Below, in pieces: positions 1 to 10,038 of a stretch of 64,000 bases of DNA; within the stretch, counting starts at the first letter, position 1, and each line of letters opens with the position of its first letter. This DNA is from Phycomyces nitens. Lineage: Eukaryota; Mucoromycota; Mucoromycetes; Mucorales; Phycomycetaceae. The notes beneath the pieces are model-generated. The model was not told the DNA's origin, made no database searches, and worked only from the letters and a program-made list of their open reading frames with translations. The position numbers were made by a program, and so were the translations under genes. Location of the stretch: contig JAHRBC010000008.1 of assembly GCA_022702545.1 (NCBI GenBank), positions 1,364,001 through 1,428,000 of the forward strand, read 5' to 3'.

Positions 1-1443
1 TGCCCTCAGGATGCGAGTATTAATGTCCTGTGTAAAAGTCGTTACAACGCCAAAGGGCGGCTTTTTTGAAACAAAACAAAAACAAAAAATAAAAAGGCGG
101 GTTTCTTTTCCCTAGAGTTTAATATCTTGTAACTATTTATTCATTGATTGTTGATTTAAATATGCTCCTCATTTAAGCACTGTTCTTTTTTTCAAAAAAA
201 CCTTTACAGAATGATGTACAAACGCATGGAGGTGATTTGGAGTAACAGGATTACAGGCTCCAGTAATTCATATAGCTTGTAGATCGTCCTCGTCCTCATC
301 CTCAAACTTACTATGCTTGACTTTTGCTCTTTACTATTGCCCAAAAAAAAACTGGTCGATTGGGTGAAAGATAAATAGGCTTGTAGTCTCGCCTAGTTAT
401 ACATTCATCTATTTCTATACCAGTATGAATAGGCGCATTATTGACAACTATATAATTGTCACTAAAAATTACATTCAACAGACTTTTTGTTACTAGGTTG
501 CATTCCTTTTTTGTAATCGACCTTTATGCGCTTGAACCATTCCTCGGCCGGGTTTCAAAGCTCCATGGATACAGTCAATTTAGAAGAAATGGCACCCAAA
601 ATTCACATGAGACACTTCTCTCTCTCAAAGACTTTATTCATAAATACAAGCAAAAGCTTTTGTTTGTTTGAATATCTATTTTAAACCTTTCTCTACAAAC
701 TCTATATCTGCAACCTATTTTTACATCCAACCCCAAGTCAGACTCCTCCTCACCTTTATTTATTATTTTTGTTTTTGTTGTTGGTAACTTTAGAGTACTG
801 TCTAATATGAGTTTGGGTGGTCAAGTCGAATTGAGCTGCATTGTATCTTTAGTCCATTCTCTTCCCCAACCACCACCATCATTTTTCTGCTCAGCGACAA
901 CCTTTTCTTGTTTTTTTTTTTTATTCCAGACAATACAATCTGTCCGGAGAAAAGGTTTTGGCGGGGATCTTTTTGAAAGTTTAGAGCAGTCGTAAATGAA
1001 GCTGTAAAGGGTAATGTGAGTGATCAAAATAACTTTAGAGTGGCCTTCTCTTTTTTTTAAGCATTATAAATAGCACTACTCTCTCAAGTTATACATTTAT
1101 ACCATCAGTTCAACGTTTTATTTTTCTATAATTTTGATATTTATCCATCAAACTTCTCTGTGTTGTATGTTCCAATAGCATCCAGGTATCCAGTGTATTT
1201 CATACTGACAGTTTTATTATAAAGAAGAAGAAAAAAGAAGAATTCAGAAAATGTATAGCAGAGGTCGGACCCATATTGCTTAAGTTACTTGAAATTCTCT
1301 GACATTAAGCCATATACAAATCCTCATTCAAGCATAAAGAAGCTATAAAGTAAATAAAGATGGAATTATTTTGTGCAAAAAGTTTCCGTAAATAAGATTA
1401 CAGGGATAATAACTCTAGCTTGCTTGTTTAAGCAATTGTCGAG
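1..1443. other. Non-coding or unrecognised stretch
   Basis: No convincing gene is visible. There are only short open frames, homopolymer runs and AT-rich sequence. On the minus strand, around 281-313, an acidic codon run (Glu/Asp-rich) precedes a possible splice site, so an exon of a gene lying to the left of the window is possible. Nothing further can be supported. Confidence 0.4.
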
Positions 1444-2700
1444 CTAATTTACACTGTTGGAGCAGGCAATTTGAGAAAGTTTGACACTTTGATATACACT
1501 TTTAACCAATTGTTTCAGATGATATACTTGGACAAGTATTGGGAGAACCTTTTCACCGAAACTTCCAACATCAATTGGTATTTGTAGGGGGATTTCCTTT
1601 ATTAACTCTAGTGATGTATCCATTTGGCCGATTGACTGAAATAGCTTGCATATATAGACCTTTGAATCAGGAACACATAGCATACATCAGTTTGTCATAA
1701 ACAATATATATATATATATATATAGAACAGCTTCTTATATTACCGGAATGTACAACACCAAACGTACAAAACTTACTAGCATCTCCTTGCTTTTCTTGCA
1801 AAAAAGCATACCCAGCATGTCTTTTCAAGACTCTTGACAGTTTTGAATTTCTTTCAATTATCATTTGGTTGTTGTGTTAAAGCCGTAACTCTTGGCCACC
1901 TCTGCCGCACCATGCTCTAAACTATTGGTGTTTTCTGGATGTTTTTCTCTTTACAGGAAATCAAATCGTCGATCCATATTTTTTCTAACCATAGTTGTAT
2001 ACGCCTTTTAAAGTTCTTTTGGCGATTTTTTTTCTTACAGCAGACGCCACCAATGTCACTTTATCTCTAAAAAACGATTAACAATTAACAATAATAAAAA
2101 AATATTAGATAGGAATACATGAAAATGTGTTTACCGTATAATATCGATTCATTTTTAGATTTCCAAAGCATCTGTCGATACTACACTATACACGTATATA
2201 TTAAACCAATTCGCAGAGTGATCGTTTGCAAAGCTATCAAGTTCGTGCTCTTGTAAAAGTGTATGTATCGGTTGTTTGATCCAGTCTAATCCTAGAATGT
2301 TTATCCTGATGGTAACTGTCTTTCCAACTTTTTTCTTTTTCGATTCAATGCTTTTTTTTCATGTCTACTGTTGACTTGCTGTTGAACTTGTTCAAGTATT
2401 GTTTAAAATCGTCAGGCAGTTGTAATGGCATGGCATGTTGTTATAATCAGTCATTATTTCCTCAATCTCATCGCTCGTGAATGTTCCGTGTTTGATATAC
2501 AGTTTAGAATCGTTGACATCAAGGATGAAAAGACTTGAAAAGGATGCTCTCCAATTTGAAGCTTGTCAAATTCATATAATTAGGTTTCTACCACTGTGCC
2601 AGTTGAGAGACTCCATTTGCTTTTGTTTTGTTTTTTCGTTCTCAAGACTTTTTAAAGCTAGTGTCCACTTTTGGTCTTGCTTTGGGTGCTAATAAAGTCT
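1444..2700 (-). pseudogene. Decayed hypothetical gene of a repeated Mucorales family
   Basis: Short minus-strand exon-like blocks lie at 1444-1683, about 1735-1960, and further blocks up to about 2700. The last block contains motifs such as IPLQIPIDVG and LPILVQVYHLKQLVKSVYQ. The order and flavour (a VxHSG-type strand, then a C-terminal helix rich in Val, Lys and Leu) resemble the C-terminal half of a hypothetical protein family I associate with Mucorales genomes, and may belong with the loci at 10.0-11.5 and 24.9-26.8 kb. Stops and an unresolved splice phase between 1667 and 1740 argue for decay. Function is unknown; a restriction-nuclease-like fold is only an inference from the better preserved relatives. 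Confidence 0.3.
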
Positions 2701-3459
2701 ATTATTATTATATACAAATCCAAAGAGCTTTGTTCCAATACTCACAATGTTTTTTCATCTAGATGATTCCCGAGCTCATTACCATTACGATCAGAGCAGC
2801 TAGGGCAACCATAATTTTTTTGTTGACTGTATTTTGCTATAAACAGTAAAAAAAAAAGTGTCAGAAAAAAAAAGTACCAATAGAAAGCTGCTCAATTGTA
2901 AGGACTTGGTCTACTTCTTGCAACAGCGGTAGAAAGATATATATATATATTATACATATACATACATTGCAATGGTGCATTTAGCTTTAATTATCGACAT
3001 TTTTTTTTTCGAATTTGTTTCAATTTCGTTTGACAACAATCCTAAAGTAAAAATAGCAGTACTAAAGGTCAGAACATACTGGAAAATGTTACTGTTAAAC
3101 CAACACAGCGTAAACCAAATCACAGACTATATGAATTAATAACAGTATACTACTTGGTCAACACATAATATAAGAGTACATCATTTACTTTGTTTGATAG
3201 ACAGAAACCAAAGCAAGAAAGAGATATAAGCTGCAATCTATGCATGAGATGCTGATGTGAAGAGTAGATTAGGACCAACTGTTGCCAGTCTTGTGTGTGT
3301 GTGTGTGTGTGCTATTGCTAAACTCTTGTTAGCAAGATGTATGTAATATGAATCCAAGAGTCTTTACCGATTAAAAGTGTTATTTTTAATCAACTTTTTT
3401 GGTGACTTGATATTTAACAAAGTCTGCTGTCAAACAATAAGGCGGTTCAAAAACTGATT
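2701..3459. other. No gene seen; microsatellites
   Basis: AT-rich sequence with an (AT)n run near 2938-2950 and a (TG)n run near 3293-3311. No coding exon could be supported. Confidence 0.5.
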
Positions 3460-3720
3460 CTAATATGTAGATTGTGATGCGTAAAGAGTAAAAGGTAGTA
3501 TTGACAGCCAAAATATATCACTAGTAACGCGTAATCGTGTGACTTTATTTGCTGATTCCTGGAAATGATGCCATGGACTGAAAAAGACAATACAACCAAC
3601 TAAATCTTTGGGGATACGAATCAAGTTGGTAAGGAGACAAGGGGGACCGCGGGCCGGACAAGTTGCTGCGACTATCTTTCTGATGTCCGGCTTGTACATC
3701 TTTGAGACGATACTTTTCAT
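3460..3720 (-). CDS. Hypothetical fragment, 86 aa
   Basis: A minus-strand open frame starting at an ATG on 3720. Its middle part (FQESANKVTRLRVTSDIF) and hydrophobic tail (FWLSILPFTLYA) look like a real protein segment and faintly resemble hypothetical proteins of Mucorales. A second frame just downstream (about 3390-3455) continues with a plausible C-terminus after a frameshift or an unresolved intron. No domain was recognised and the start is uncertain. It could equally be a gene remnant. Confidence 0.25.
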   Translation of the reverse strand: MKSIVSKMYKPDIRKIVAATCPARGPPCLLTNLIRIPKDLVGCIVFFSPWHHFQESANKVTRLRVTSDIFWLSILPFTLYASQSTY

Positions 3721-3751
3721 TATTTTCTTTTTTTTTTGTTACAAGTTATCT

Positions 3752-3832
3752 CTTCAGGCACCTACCTCTTCTCCATAGAATGTAAGATGTGTTTTGGCCA
3801 ATTCGATAAATCTTATCTTCTCTATGTTTAAA
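3752..3832 (+). mobile_element. Degenerate LINE 3' end
   Basis: The block from GGCACCTACCTCTTC to the sequence resembling CAATAAATCTTGTCT, followed by A/T, matches with substitutions the last 80 bases of the better LINE copies at 7.6-8.1 and 12.6-13.1 kb. Only the 3' tail is present, as expected for an old 5'-truncated non-LTR retrotransposon insertion. Confidence 0.55.
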
Positions 3833-3905
3833 ACCAGCTATACACATATAGTAACTATGCTAGTTCTAATATTATAGATATGACTGAAGACAACCACTGA
3901 GCCAA

Positions 3906-4075
3906 ACTGGTAACGTTAATCTTGAGGGACACCTATAAAATACAGGATGCCAAAGATATTTTCATCGTTCCAGGCAAAAAAAGCTTTAGTGTGACAACTT
4001 GGCTTTTGTTTGGCTCGCTTCTAGACATTTGGACTTGTGTAATTCTGTCTCCTAAAAAAATGGTCCCCATTCTCT
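3906..4075 (+). repeat. Dispersed repeat, copy 1 (inverted copy at 20.2 kb)
   Basis: Begins with a GGTAACGTTAATCTTG block, passes through a GGCTCGC(N)TCTAGACATTTGG block and ends in an A-rich stretch. The reverse complement of 20170-20335 carries the same blocks in the same order with many substitutions. The A-rich end suggests a SINE-like retroposon, but no clear RNA polymerase III boxes were identified. Confidence 0.45.
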
Positions 4076-4389
4076 CTTTTCAATACAATCACTTGTCTCT
4101 TCATAGAAAAGTATCATGCAAAATTGGAAAGACATTTGTCCATAATATCTCATTTTCATTTTTATTAAAAAAAAAAGAGATACATATAAAAATATGAGAG
4201 TAGGATAGTTGGATAGCTGGATAGTTGGATTTGTTAATTTCTTCTTTACACTGAGTGGGAGAAATTAAAGAAACATTTTATAACCCCCAAAGCTTCATCA
4301 AAAAAGATGAAAAAAAATAACGTAATGAGTGTAGACATTTTAGGATGAATACAAAAAAGCTTTTTCTTCTAAAGTATAGAATAATATTG

Positions 4390-5095
4390 ATTATTTATTA
4401 ATATTTTGTTGGACTACCTTTGACATCTATGCTTGCCTGGCACCTTTTATGCATACTGCGAAATAGTTCTTTCAAGTATTCATTGGGAATATGCCTATAT
4501 TCCCTCTCCAAAGCATGTCTAAAATAATATAAACTATCAAATCATATATTTTGAATTTGATTATTCTGTCAATATATTCTCAAAGGTGCTCAATTGAATC
4601 GAGATCAGGGCTTTGGACTGGCCAGTTAGATAAATGTTTCAACCTGTGCTGCTTCTTCCTCATCATAGTCAGCTTGCTTACATGACATATGGAGCTGTTC
4701 TCTTCTTATTTTAAGCATCTCCAACTAGTTTTTTCCTTAAATCTAATAAGGGAGACAGGATATCCCTCTTCCAAGGTCTGAATGTACTTTTTGGAATACA
4801 TTTTTCCTGGCACAAATTATAGATTTCTAGTGCCCTTGCCAGAGAAACAACCCCCAAGCAATTACAGTATCACCTCCAAACTTTATGGTTGGTGAGATGA
4901 AAGTGGATAAAATACCAGTTCTGATGTATGTGTGGATGCAGACTTTCTCAGAACTAACATTGCCTGTATTAGATCCTTCGTTATCTCCCAAAGAATCTCT
5001 TTTTTGTCCCTCTATGTAAGATTCATTAGTCTTTTTGCATTCTCAATTCTCTTGGGTGACCCAATTTTTCTGTAATACGAAAGAACTCTTGTTTA
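4390..5095 (-). pseudogene. Decayed Tc1/mariner transposase
   Basis: Minus-strand translation in shifting frames gives Tc1/mariner landmarks in order: KFGGDTVIAWG (the 'G.SVMVWG' block), then PVQSPDLDSIEHL (the 'QSPDLNPIEHLW' block that precedes the last catalytic acidic residue), then a C-terminus RCQASIDVKGSPTKY followed by a stop at about 4396. Several in-frame stops and frame changes are present, so no functional transposase is encoded. The N-terminal HTH and terminal inverted repeats were not located. Confidence 0.75.
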
Positions 5096-5422
5096 CAACA
5101 AGCTTTCTAACATTGAAAATATAAATAATAGATAGAATTATGTACAAGTACAAAGTAACAGTGTATTATACGATATAAAATATTAATAATAATAAAAAAG
5201 AGAGCATGAAAAACCAGTTGTAAGTAAAAATAGCTTAAGTAATAGAAAGATACAGTTGGTAAGAATGGATGTGAAATGAATATAGACAGAAAATAAAGTG
5301 CTGAATGTACCAAAATATTGGGTATTCATAATCAGTTTAATTAAAGAAAAACAATTGAAATATGATATATCAATCAAAAATAATACACCTGAATAAATTT
5401 CACTTTTTATTTCATGCTATCA
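5096..5422. other. Spacer, no gene seen
   Basis: AT-rich sequence between the Tc1 relic and the 3' end of the first F-box gene. It must contain that gene's 3' UTR on the minus strand. No other feature is supported. Confidence 0.5.
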
Positions 5423-7198
5423 TTAATCGCATCTAATACGAAAAATATGGCTCTTGACAGATTTAAACCGAAATACAAAAACACCGTATCGCAGATCTTT
5501 TTTCCAGAACCGTTTTTGTACAAAACCATAGTCATCTTGTTTAACGTCTTTTCGGTCTTTTCCACGCCATATTCTGCGAGCAAAGTCTTTGAAATATCTC
5601 TGACAAAATTCGATATCACGTTTTCCAAGCTCCCATTCCAAAACCTTTTTTTTCCTGTTTGTTCTGTCACAGTATAGATGATACCAGTTTATTCGAGATG
5701 ACTGCTGAGCTTGTAATATATCATTGTTGGTTTCCATCTGTTCAATCATGTAGTGTCTGGGAAAGTCTCGGAGCTCATGCAACAATTCATCCGTAAAGGT
5801 AAATATAAATGTGTCCAAATTTGACATTGACATGTCGAAAATCCATTTTCCAGGTTCACCATTAGTTTCATCGTCGTAATCATATGTATTAACTTCATTA
5901 TAGCGAATATCAATTAACGTCACATGTTTGAGTTGGCTGCAACAGAGGGATAGATAATGAAGGGCGTCGTTGTTGATATCTGAATCTTCTATTTTCAGTT
6001 TCTGTAAAGGATGCGAAGTGTATGTGTGTGTATTGGTTGAGAGAGAAAAATCAACCTTCCTGACATATAATGAGCGCAAGCCTGGGAAGCACTCCAAGAT
6101 TGTTTCTGCAGTAATCGTAAGCTTATCCCATCCATATATGTATAATGTGACTAGTCTTGAGCAAGCATGAAAGCGCATTACTTCACGTGTATACAAGTAA
6201 ATCTCCAAAACCTTTAATGATTGGGAAATAGGCTGTATGCATCTGCTTATATCATCGCCCTTCACACTATAACCATATTTTAGTTTAACATGTTCGATTT
6301 TTGTGCCAAAGTGCCCGAGAGTTTCGTAGAATAAAAACCATGAATACATATTTTTATCTCTAAGCAATGTAACTGCCCTTTTTAAGCAAGGAAAGAACTG
6401 GTCGAGTGTTGAAAGCAATTGAAGGCCTGTTTGGTATTCTTCATCGCTATATTTGATTGAAGCATGAAATAATGTATCATAAAATTCTTGAATAGTGAAA
6501 TGTCGTAGATTTGGATACTTTGATGCAAAGTAGAAGAGCCAAAGAGTGTCAATATCATCATTAAATTCTATTCTTGCCATGGTTTGTGCTGGCTCGACCG
6601 TTTTAATGTTTTTAATCTCGTCTCTTGTTATTGACTCGAAAGGGAAATCATGTTCTATATACTCCAATCGTGGCAGATGGTAGTGAAGAGACTCAAAGTC
6701 ATTCCATGAAAAGGTAATTTGTTTGGATTTGTAAAGTGCAAGATGAACGAGACAAGGCAATACCGACAGCTTCAAGAATAGATTGTCCAAGTATCTTGTT
6801 TCAGAGTCATGACTAAATCTTATGTTTATATGCGTCAACGACTGCCAAAGTCTCCAATCAAATACGTCTGAAATAGGGAATACACGTGGTATATAATCAT
6901 AGAATTCAACATATCTTATCCCTGGAAAAGATCGCTGAAATTCCAAAAGACTTTCATAGTCATTCAAATGAACGTCAGGAAATTCCACTGCCCATACACG
7001 GTGTGCATTAATCAAAAGTGATTTGGAAATAATCTCGGTGATATTTGTTGTATTGCTGTTAATCTTCAATTTCCCCCAATAGGCGTTTAGAAATGGTTCT
7101 TTCCAATGTTTGCAGACGATGGCACAGTGACTTCGATCTTCTTCTTTAATAAATGTTCCAATATACGAGAGAATATTATGTGGTAATGTTGATGCCAT
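5423..7198 (-). CDS. F-box/LRR-like protein 1, 591 aa
   Basis: Single-exon gene. The start chosen is the ATG at 7198 (MASTLPHNILSYIG), because the F-box begins at once there; the frame is open 15 codons further upstream but adds only a hydrophobic stretch. Residues 4-45 form an F-box (LPHNILSYIG...DRSHCAIVCKHWKEPF), the Skp1-binding motif of SCF ubiquitin ligases. The rest has irregular leucine-rich-repeat-like strands (for example YPNLRHFTIQEF, FPGLRSLYVRKVDF, CSQLKHVTLIDIRY), which would form the substrate-binding surface. The C-terminus is basic. It is a paralogue of the genes at 13.5 and 16.3 kb. The F-box call is by motif; substrate and pathway are unknown. Confidence 0.8.
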   Translation of the reverse strand: MASTLPHNILSYIGTFIKEEDRSHCAIVCKHWKEPFLNAYWGKLKINSNTTNITEIISKSLLINAHRVWAVEFPDVHLNDYESLLEFQRSFPGIRYVEFYDYIPRVFPISDVFDWRLWQSLTHINIRFSHDSETRYLDNLFLKLSVLPCLVHLALYKSKQITFSWNDFESLHYHLPRLEYIEHDFPFESITRDEIKNIKTVEPAQTMARIEFNDDIDTLWLFYFASKYPNLRHFTIQEFYDTLFHASIKYSDEEYQTGLQLLSTLDQFFPCLKRAVTLLRDKNMYSWFLFYETLGHFGTKIEHVKLKYGYSVKGDDISRCIQPISQSLKVLEIYLYTREVMRFHACSRLVTLYIYGWDKLTITAETILECFPGLRSLYVRKVDFSLSTNTHTYTSHPLQKLKIEDSDINNDALHYLSLCCSQLKHVTLIDIRYNEVNTYDYDDETNGEPGKWIFDMSMSNLDTFIFTFTDELLHELRDFPRHYMIEQMETNNDILQAQQSSRINWYHLYCDRTNRKKKVLEWELGKRDIEFCQRYFKDFARRIWRGKDRKDVKQDDYGFVQKRFWKKDLRYGVFVFRFKSVKSHIFRIRCD

Positions 7199-7243
7199 TG
7201 AGATAATTAAAAAGAGAGAGAAAGTAATAAAATATAAAATCAA

Positions 7244-7613
7244 GTGCTTTATATTCTTATTCTCTTGTCAAACGTAGTACTATTTATTTTAAGCCATTTT
7301 ATATATATCTTCCAAGTATTCTTACTTTTACAAGCCATTACTATCGAATTGATAATGATTATATAACTGCCTTTGGTTTTGATATCATTTTAACCTATAC
7401 ATCTATTCTTTACCTTGAATACCAAAGCTCACCTTCATGGATATATTTAAATATTCTTGTGCACCTACATGAAACACTGTATCCACAAATAATTTTTTTT
7501 TTAGTATTTTATTGATCTGCCGTCACGCAAGGCGTGCGGCTTCTAAATTTCCATTAAAATGGACTTGGAGGAAAGGAATAAAGATAAATTGACAGGATAA
7601 GGTGAAAAACAAA
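7244..7613. other. Upstream spacer of F-box gene 1
   Basis: AT-rich promoter-side sequence of the minus-strand F-box gene, ending where the CAGCGATCTT...GGGCACGA element begins. No gene was seen. Confidence 0.4.
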
Positions 7614-7641
7614 CAGCGATCTTGTGGGCACGATGTTTCTG
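7614..7641 (+). mobile_element. Left end of a GGGCACGAC-type element, interrupted
   Basis: CAGCGATCTTGTGGGCACGA matches the left ends at 8849 and 12538. It is followed directly by LINE sequence, and no right end (CGTCGTGCCCCTAAG) follows, so only a terminal stub remains. Confidence 0.5.
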
Positions 7642-8129
7642 TTTTACCGGTTGCCACGATGGCTGTACCAACCTCTTAACAGCCCATCTACGCCCCTTCG
7701 CACCTTATACGCCCTTGATCTCCCTCCATCATCCCCTTCTATTGACTCTTACCATGTTTTGGATGGAGTCTTGGCTGCAGTCTGGAAAGCCTACTGAAGA
7801 CAAGTTTTTGACGACATTCCTTTCACTCCTGTCTACGTGAGTGACTCGGTGGACAAGACCCTCCATTCCTTGTTTTCCTCTTTCCACCTTCTTGACTAGT
7901 CCTCTCCACCCCTCGACTTTATGCCTATGATATGCTTTCTTCCTATGCCTCCTATATTTTTTTTCTCATATAACCCTTATGTAAATTTCCTACCGTATAT
8001 ACCTCCATTAGTTTCCCACACATTTATGTGTGCATCAATATCTCCCCAGGCACCTACCTATCCTTCATAGGAAGTAGGACCTGTTTTTTTTTGGGCAATT
8101 CAATAAATCTTGTCTTATACAAAAAAAAT
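7642..8129 (+). mobile_element. 5'-truncated LINE 3' end
   Basis: Collinear with the reverse complement of 12561-13065. It encodes the end of a non-LTR reverse transcriptase (LDLPPSSPSIDSYHVLDG and onward) with stops, then a 3' UTR ending AATAAATCTTGTCTTATAC and an A-tract at 8121-8128. Orientation is sense on the plus strand. It is inactive; the reverse transcriptase and endonuclease parts are missing. Confidence 0.7.
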
Positions 8130-8848
8130 ACTACCTTGGAGGCTATGGTCTTATTATCTCATTATCAGTCATTTTGAATAAAACAGATTCTTTTCCCGTT
8201 AAGTCTATATTTGTTGCAGAGAGAATAGGTCGCTCTGGTCATTTCGTATTTTCTGAATCGTTAAGAGAACTACCCTATCCACTTTCGTCTATTACTTTGC
8301 TGTGGCTACCAACATCGTGCTTTATCCCTAACATCCCCCCACACCTTTGTGTACAGCTCTCCTTCCCCTCGGTGGACCAGCAGTTTATATCGCATCGTAT
8401 ATCAAAGATCCACGAATAGCCCAACATTACAGGATGTTTATACACGGGGCATCAGTTTGGCTATGGTTGGCAATAAAGAGCCAAATAACACCACCACGGT
8501 CAAGCTCAGATAGTTTACGTTTAAGAACTAGGCATCCGGTTCTTTTTTATCTTAAAAAGTGACAGTTAATAGAAAAGCCTTATTTTTTTTTAATAAAGTG
8601 CCGGCAATTTCTTTGGTCTGAATGCATATCACTTAACTTTTTTTACAATTATTGAAACCATCACTGTACATAGTTTTGCCTTTCTGTCATACATTTATAC
8701 ATCTGAAATAAAGTGAGTCAAAGGACATTGAATATGTGTCTCATTTGTAATAGTGCAGAGGATAAGGATATTTTATATACAGTGTGATATGCACTGCTGG
8801 TCCCCCAAAATGGATGGAGTTGGGCACAATGTGAAGTGGTTGGGAATA
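8130..8848. other. No gene seen
   Basis: Contains short open frames only (8174-8419 and 8347-8562), without recognisable motifs or splice structure. Nothing can be supported. Confidence 0.4.
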
Positions 8849-9290
8849 CAGCGATCTCATGGGCACGACATTTTAAACGGGCACGACGTTTCTTTTTTTT
8901 TTTGTATGAGACAAGATTTATTGAATTGCCCAAAAAAACAGGTCTTATTTCCAATGGAGGAGAAGTAGGTGCCTGGGGAGATATTGACACGACGTTTCTT
9001 GATGGGGTCTAGTATTTCTAGATGTTATGGTGTCTGGACATTGCCGTAGAGTTTCATGGTACAATTTACACTTTTTGTCGTCAAAATACACCGAGGATAT
9101 AAGCTACATTTAATATATCACCTCCATTATAAGTTAAAATCGTTTTTAAAGTATGTCATTTATAGAAGAAATGTTAAAGTCTTAGGGATCAGATATGTTT
9201 ATTAGACACCGAAAAGCACGCTACAATTAAAAAGTCGTGCCCGCTCAAAAACGTCGTACCCCATCCAGAAACGTCGTGCCCCTAAGCTTA
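8849..9290. mobile_element. GGGCACGAC-type element with complex inverted ends
   Basis: The left end CAGCGATCTCATGGGCACGAC is followed by a second GGGCACGACGTTTC unit. The right end, read in reverse complement, is GGGGCACGACGTTTCTGG, then GGGGTACGACGTTTT, then GGGCACGAC. Both ends therefore carry several copies of the same 9-12 bp unit in inverted orientation, as in foldback-like or subterminal-repeat MITEs. About 290 bp of non-coding DNA lies between. A LINE tail is inserted at 8895-8987. The coding part of any autonomous relative is not visible. Confidence 0.5.
8895..8987 (-). mobile_element. Short LINE 3' end with 13-bp target duplication
   Basis: Antisense copy of the LINE tail: poly(T), then GTATGAGACAAGATTTATTG, ending at GCCTGGGGAGATATTGA. 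It is bounded by CACGACGTTTCTT at 8882-8894 and again at 8988-9000, a 13-bp target-site duplication. This shows target-primed insertion of a roughly 93-bp truncated LINE inside the GGGCACGAC-type element. Confidence 0.75.
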
Positions 9291-9481
9291 GCAATTAGAC
9301 ATATGTTTTGAATGATTGTATAGACAGCTTTCTCTACTTCAGATCTATTCCTGTTTGCACCGGAAAGCGATGCAATGTTCGACTCCTCGAAGCTTTTTCT
9401 GTAGTTCCTTACAAGTCGATCAACTGCACGGCGACATGAGTCATAACTCAATGGTGGATCACTGTGATTCACCTCGTTCAC
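9245..9481 (-). pseudogene. Gene fragment cut by the GGGCACGAC element
   Basis: The minus-strand frame reads MNEVNHSDPPLSYDSCRRAV, then further protein-like sequence (LVRNYRKSFEESNIASLSG, EVEKAVYTIIQNIC). It runs straight into the element's right terminus, so its last 12 or so codons are element sequence. The helical, charged pattern resembles the N-terminal part of hypothetical Mucorales proteins. An acceptor-like CCAG precedes it at about 9482, so this is probably one exon of a disrupted gene. Function is unknown. Confidence 0.35.
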
Positions 9482-9490
9482 ACTGGTAAG

Positions 9491-10038
9491 TATTTGTGCC
9501 CATGCTTCTTTGTGCTACCCTCTTTTGCAAGCAGATGGGAAGACGCTGGCATACTATTTTAAGAGTACCAACTCTTTCTTGTCGGTCCAGAAACCATTTA
9601 CTCTAGAAGACTTACATTCCTTGAAACACATATTTGTGGTGCTGCTTTCAGCATTATTGTTTGTTTTTTCTTGTGTCATGTTGGGAAAATAGTATATTTG
9701 TATGAAAGATAAAGTAGAATATGCAAAAATTACAAAAAAAAACATAATATAGCCCTTTAACAATACAATATGCATGAATTCTGTTGCTCAGCAAATTTTG
9801 CATTTTATTGTCAAGATGAGCACCCAAAAAAAGGTGGTTTCACATATTGGTTTAAAAAAAAAACTTCTAAAATTAGAATTTTTTTTCATTTTTGTTGCGT
9901 AGTAATAATAATGCAGCAAACTTAAATCACCCTCTAGTATTTTGTAGTGTGGGCTTTGGAGAGTTGCTTTGGTGAAAAAGGCCTCGAGTATTTTATGGAA
10001 TGAAAAGCAAACTGAAATAACAATAAATAATGCAATGT
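9491..10038. other. No gene seen
   Basis: AT-rich, with homopolymers. It includes the region downstream of the pseudogene that ends at 10039. Nothing else is supportable. Confidence 0.4.

Noticed and set aside
4200..4235. Short tandem GGATAGTTGGATAGCT motif as a regulatory array
   Set aside because: Three imperfect units only; most likely simple-sequence slippage.
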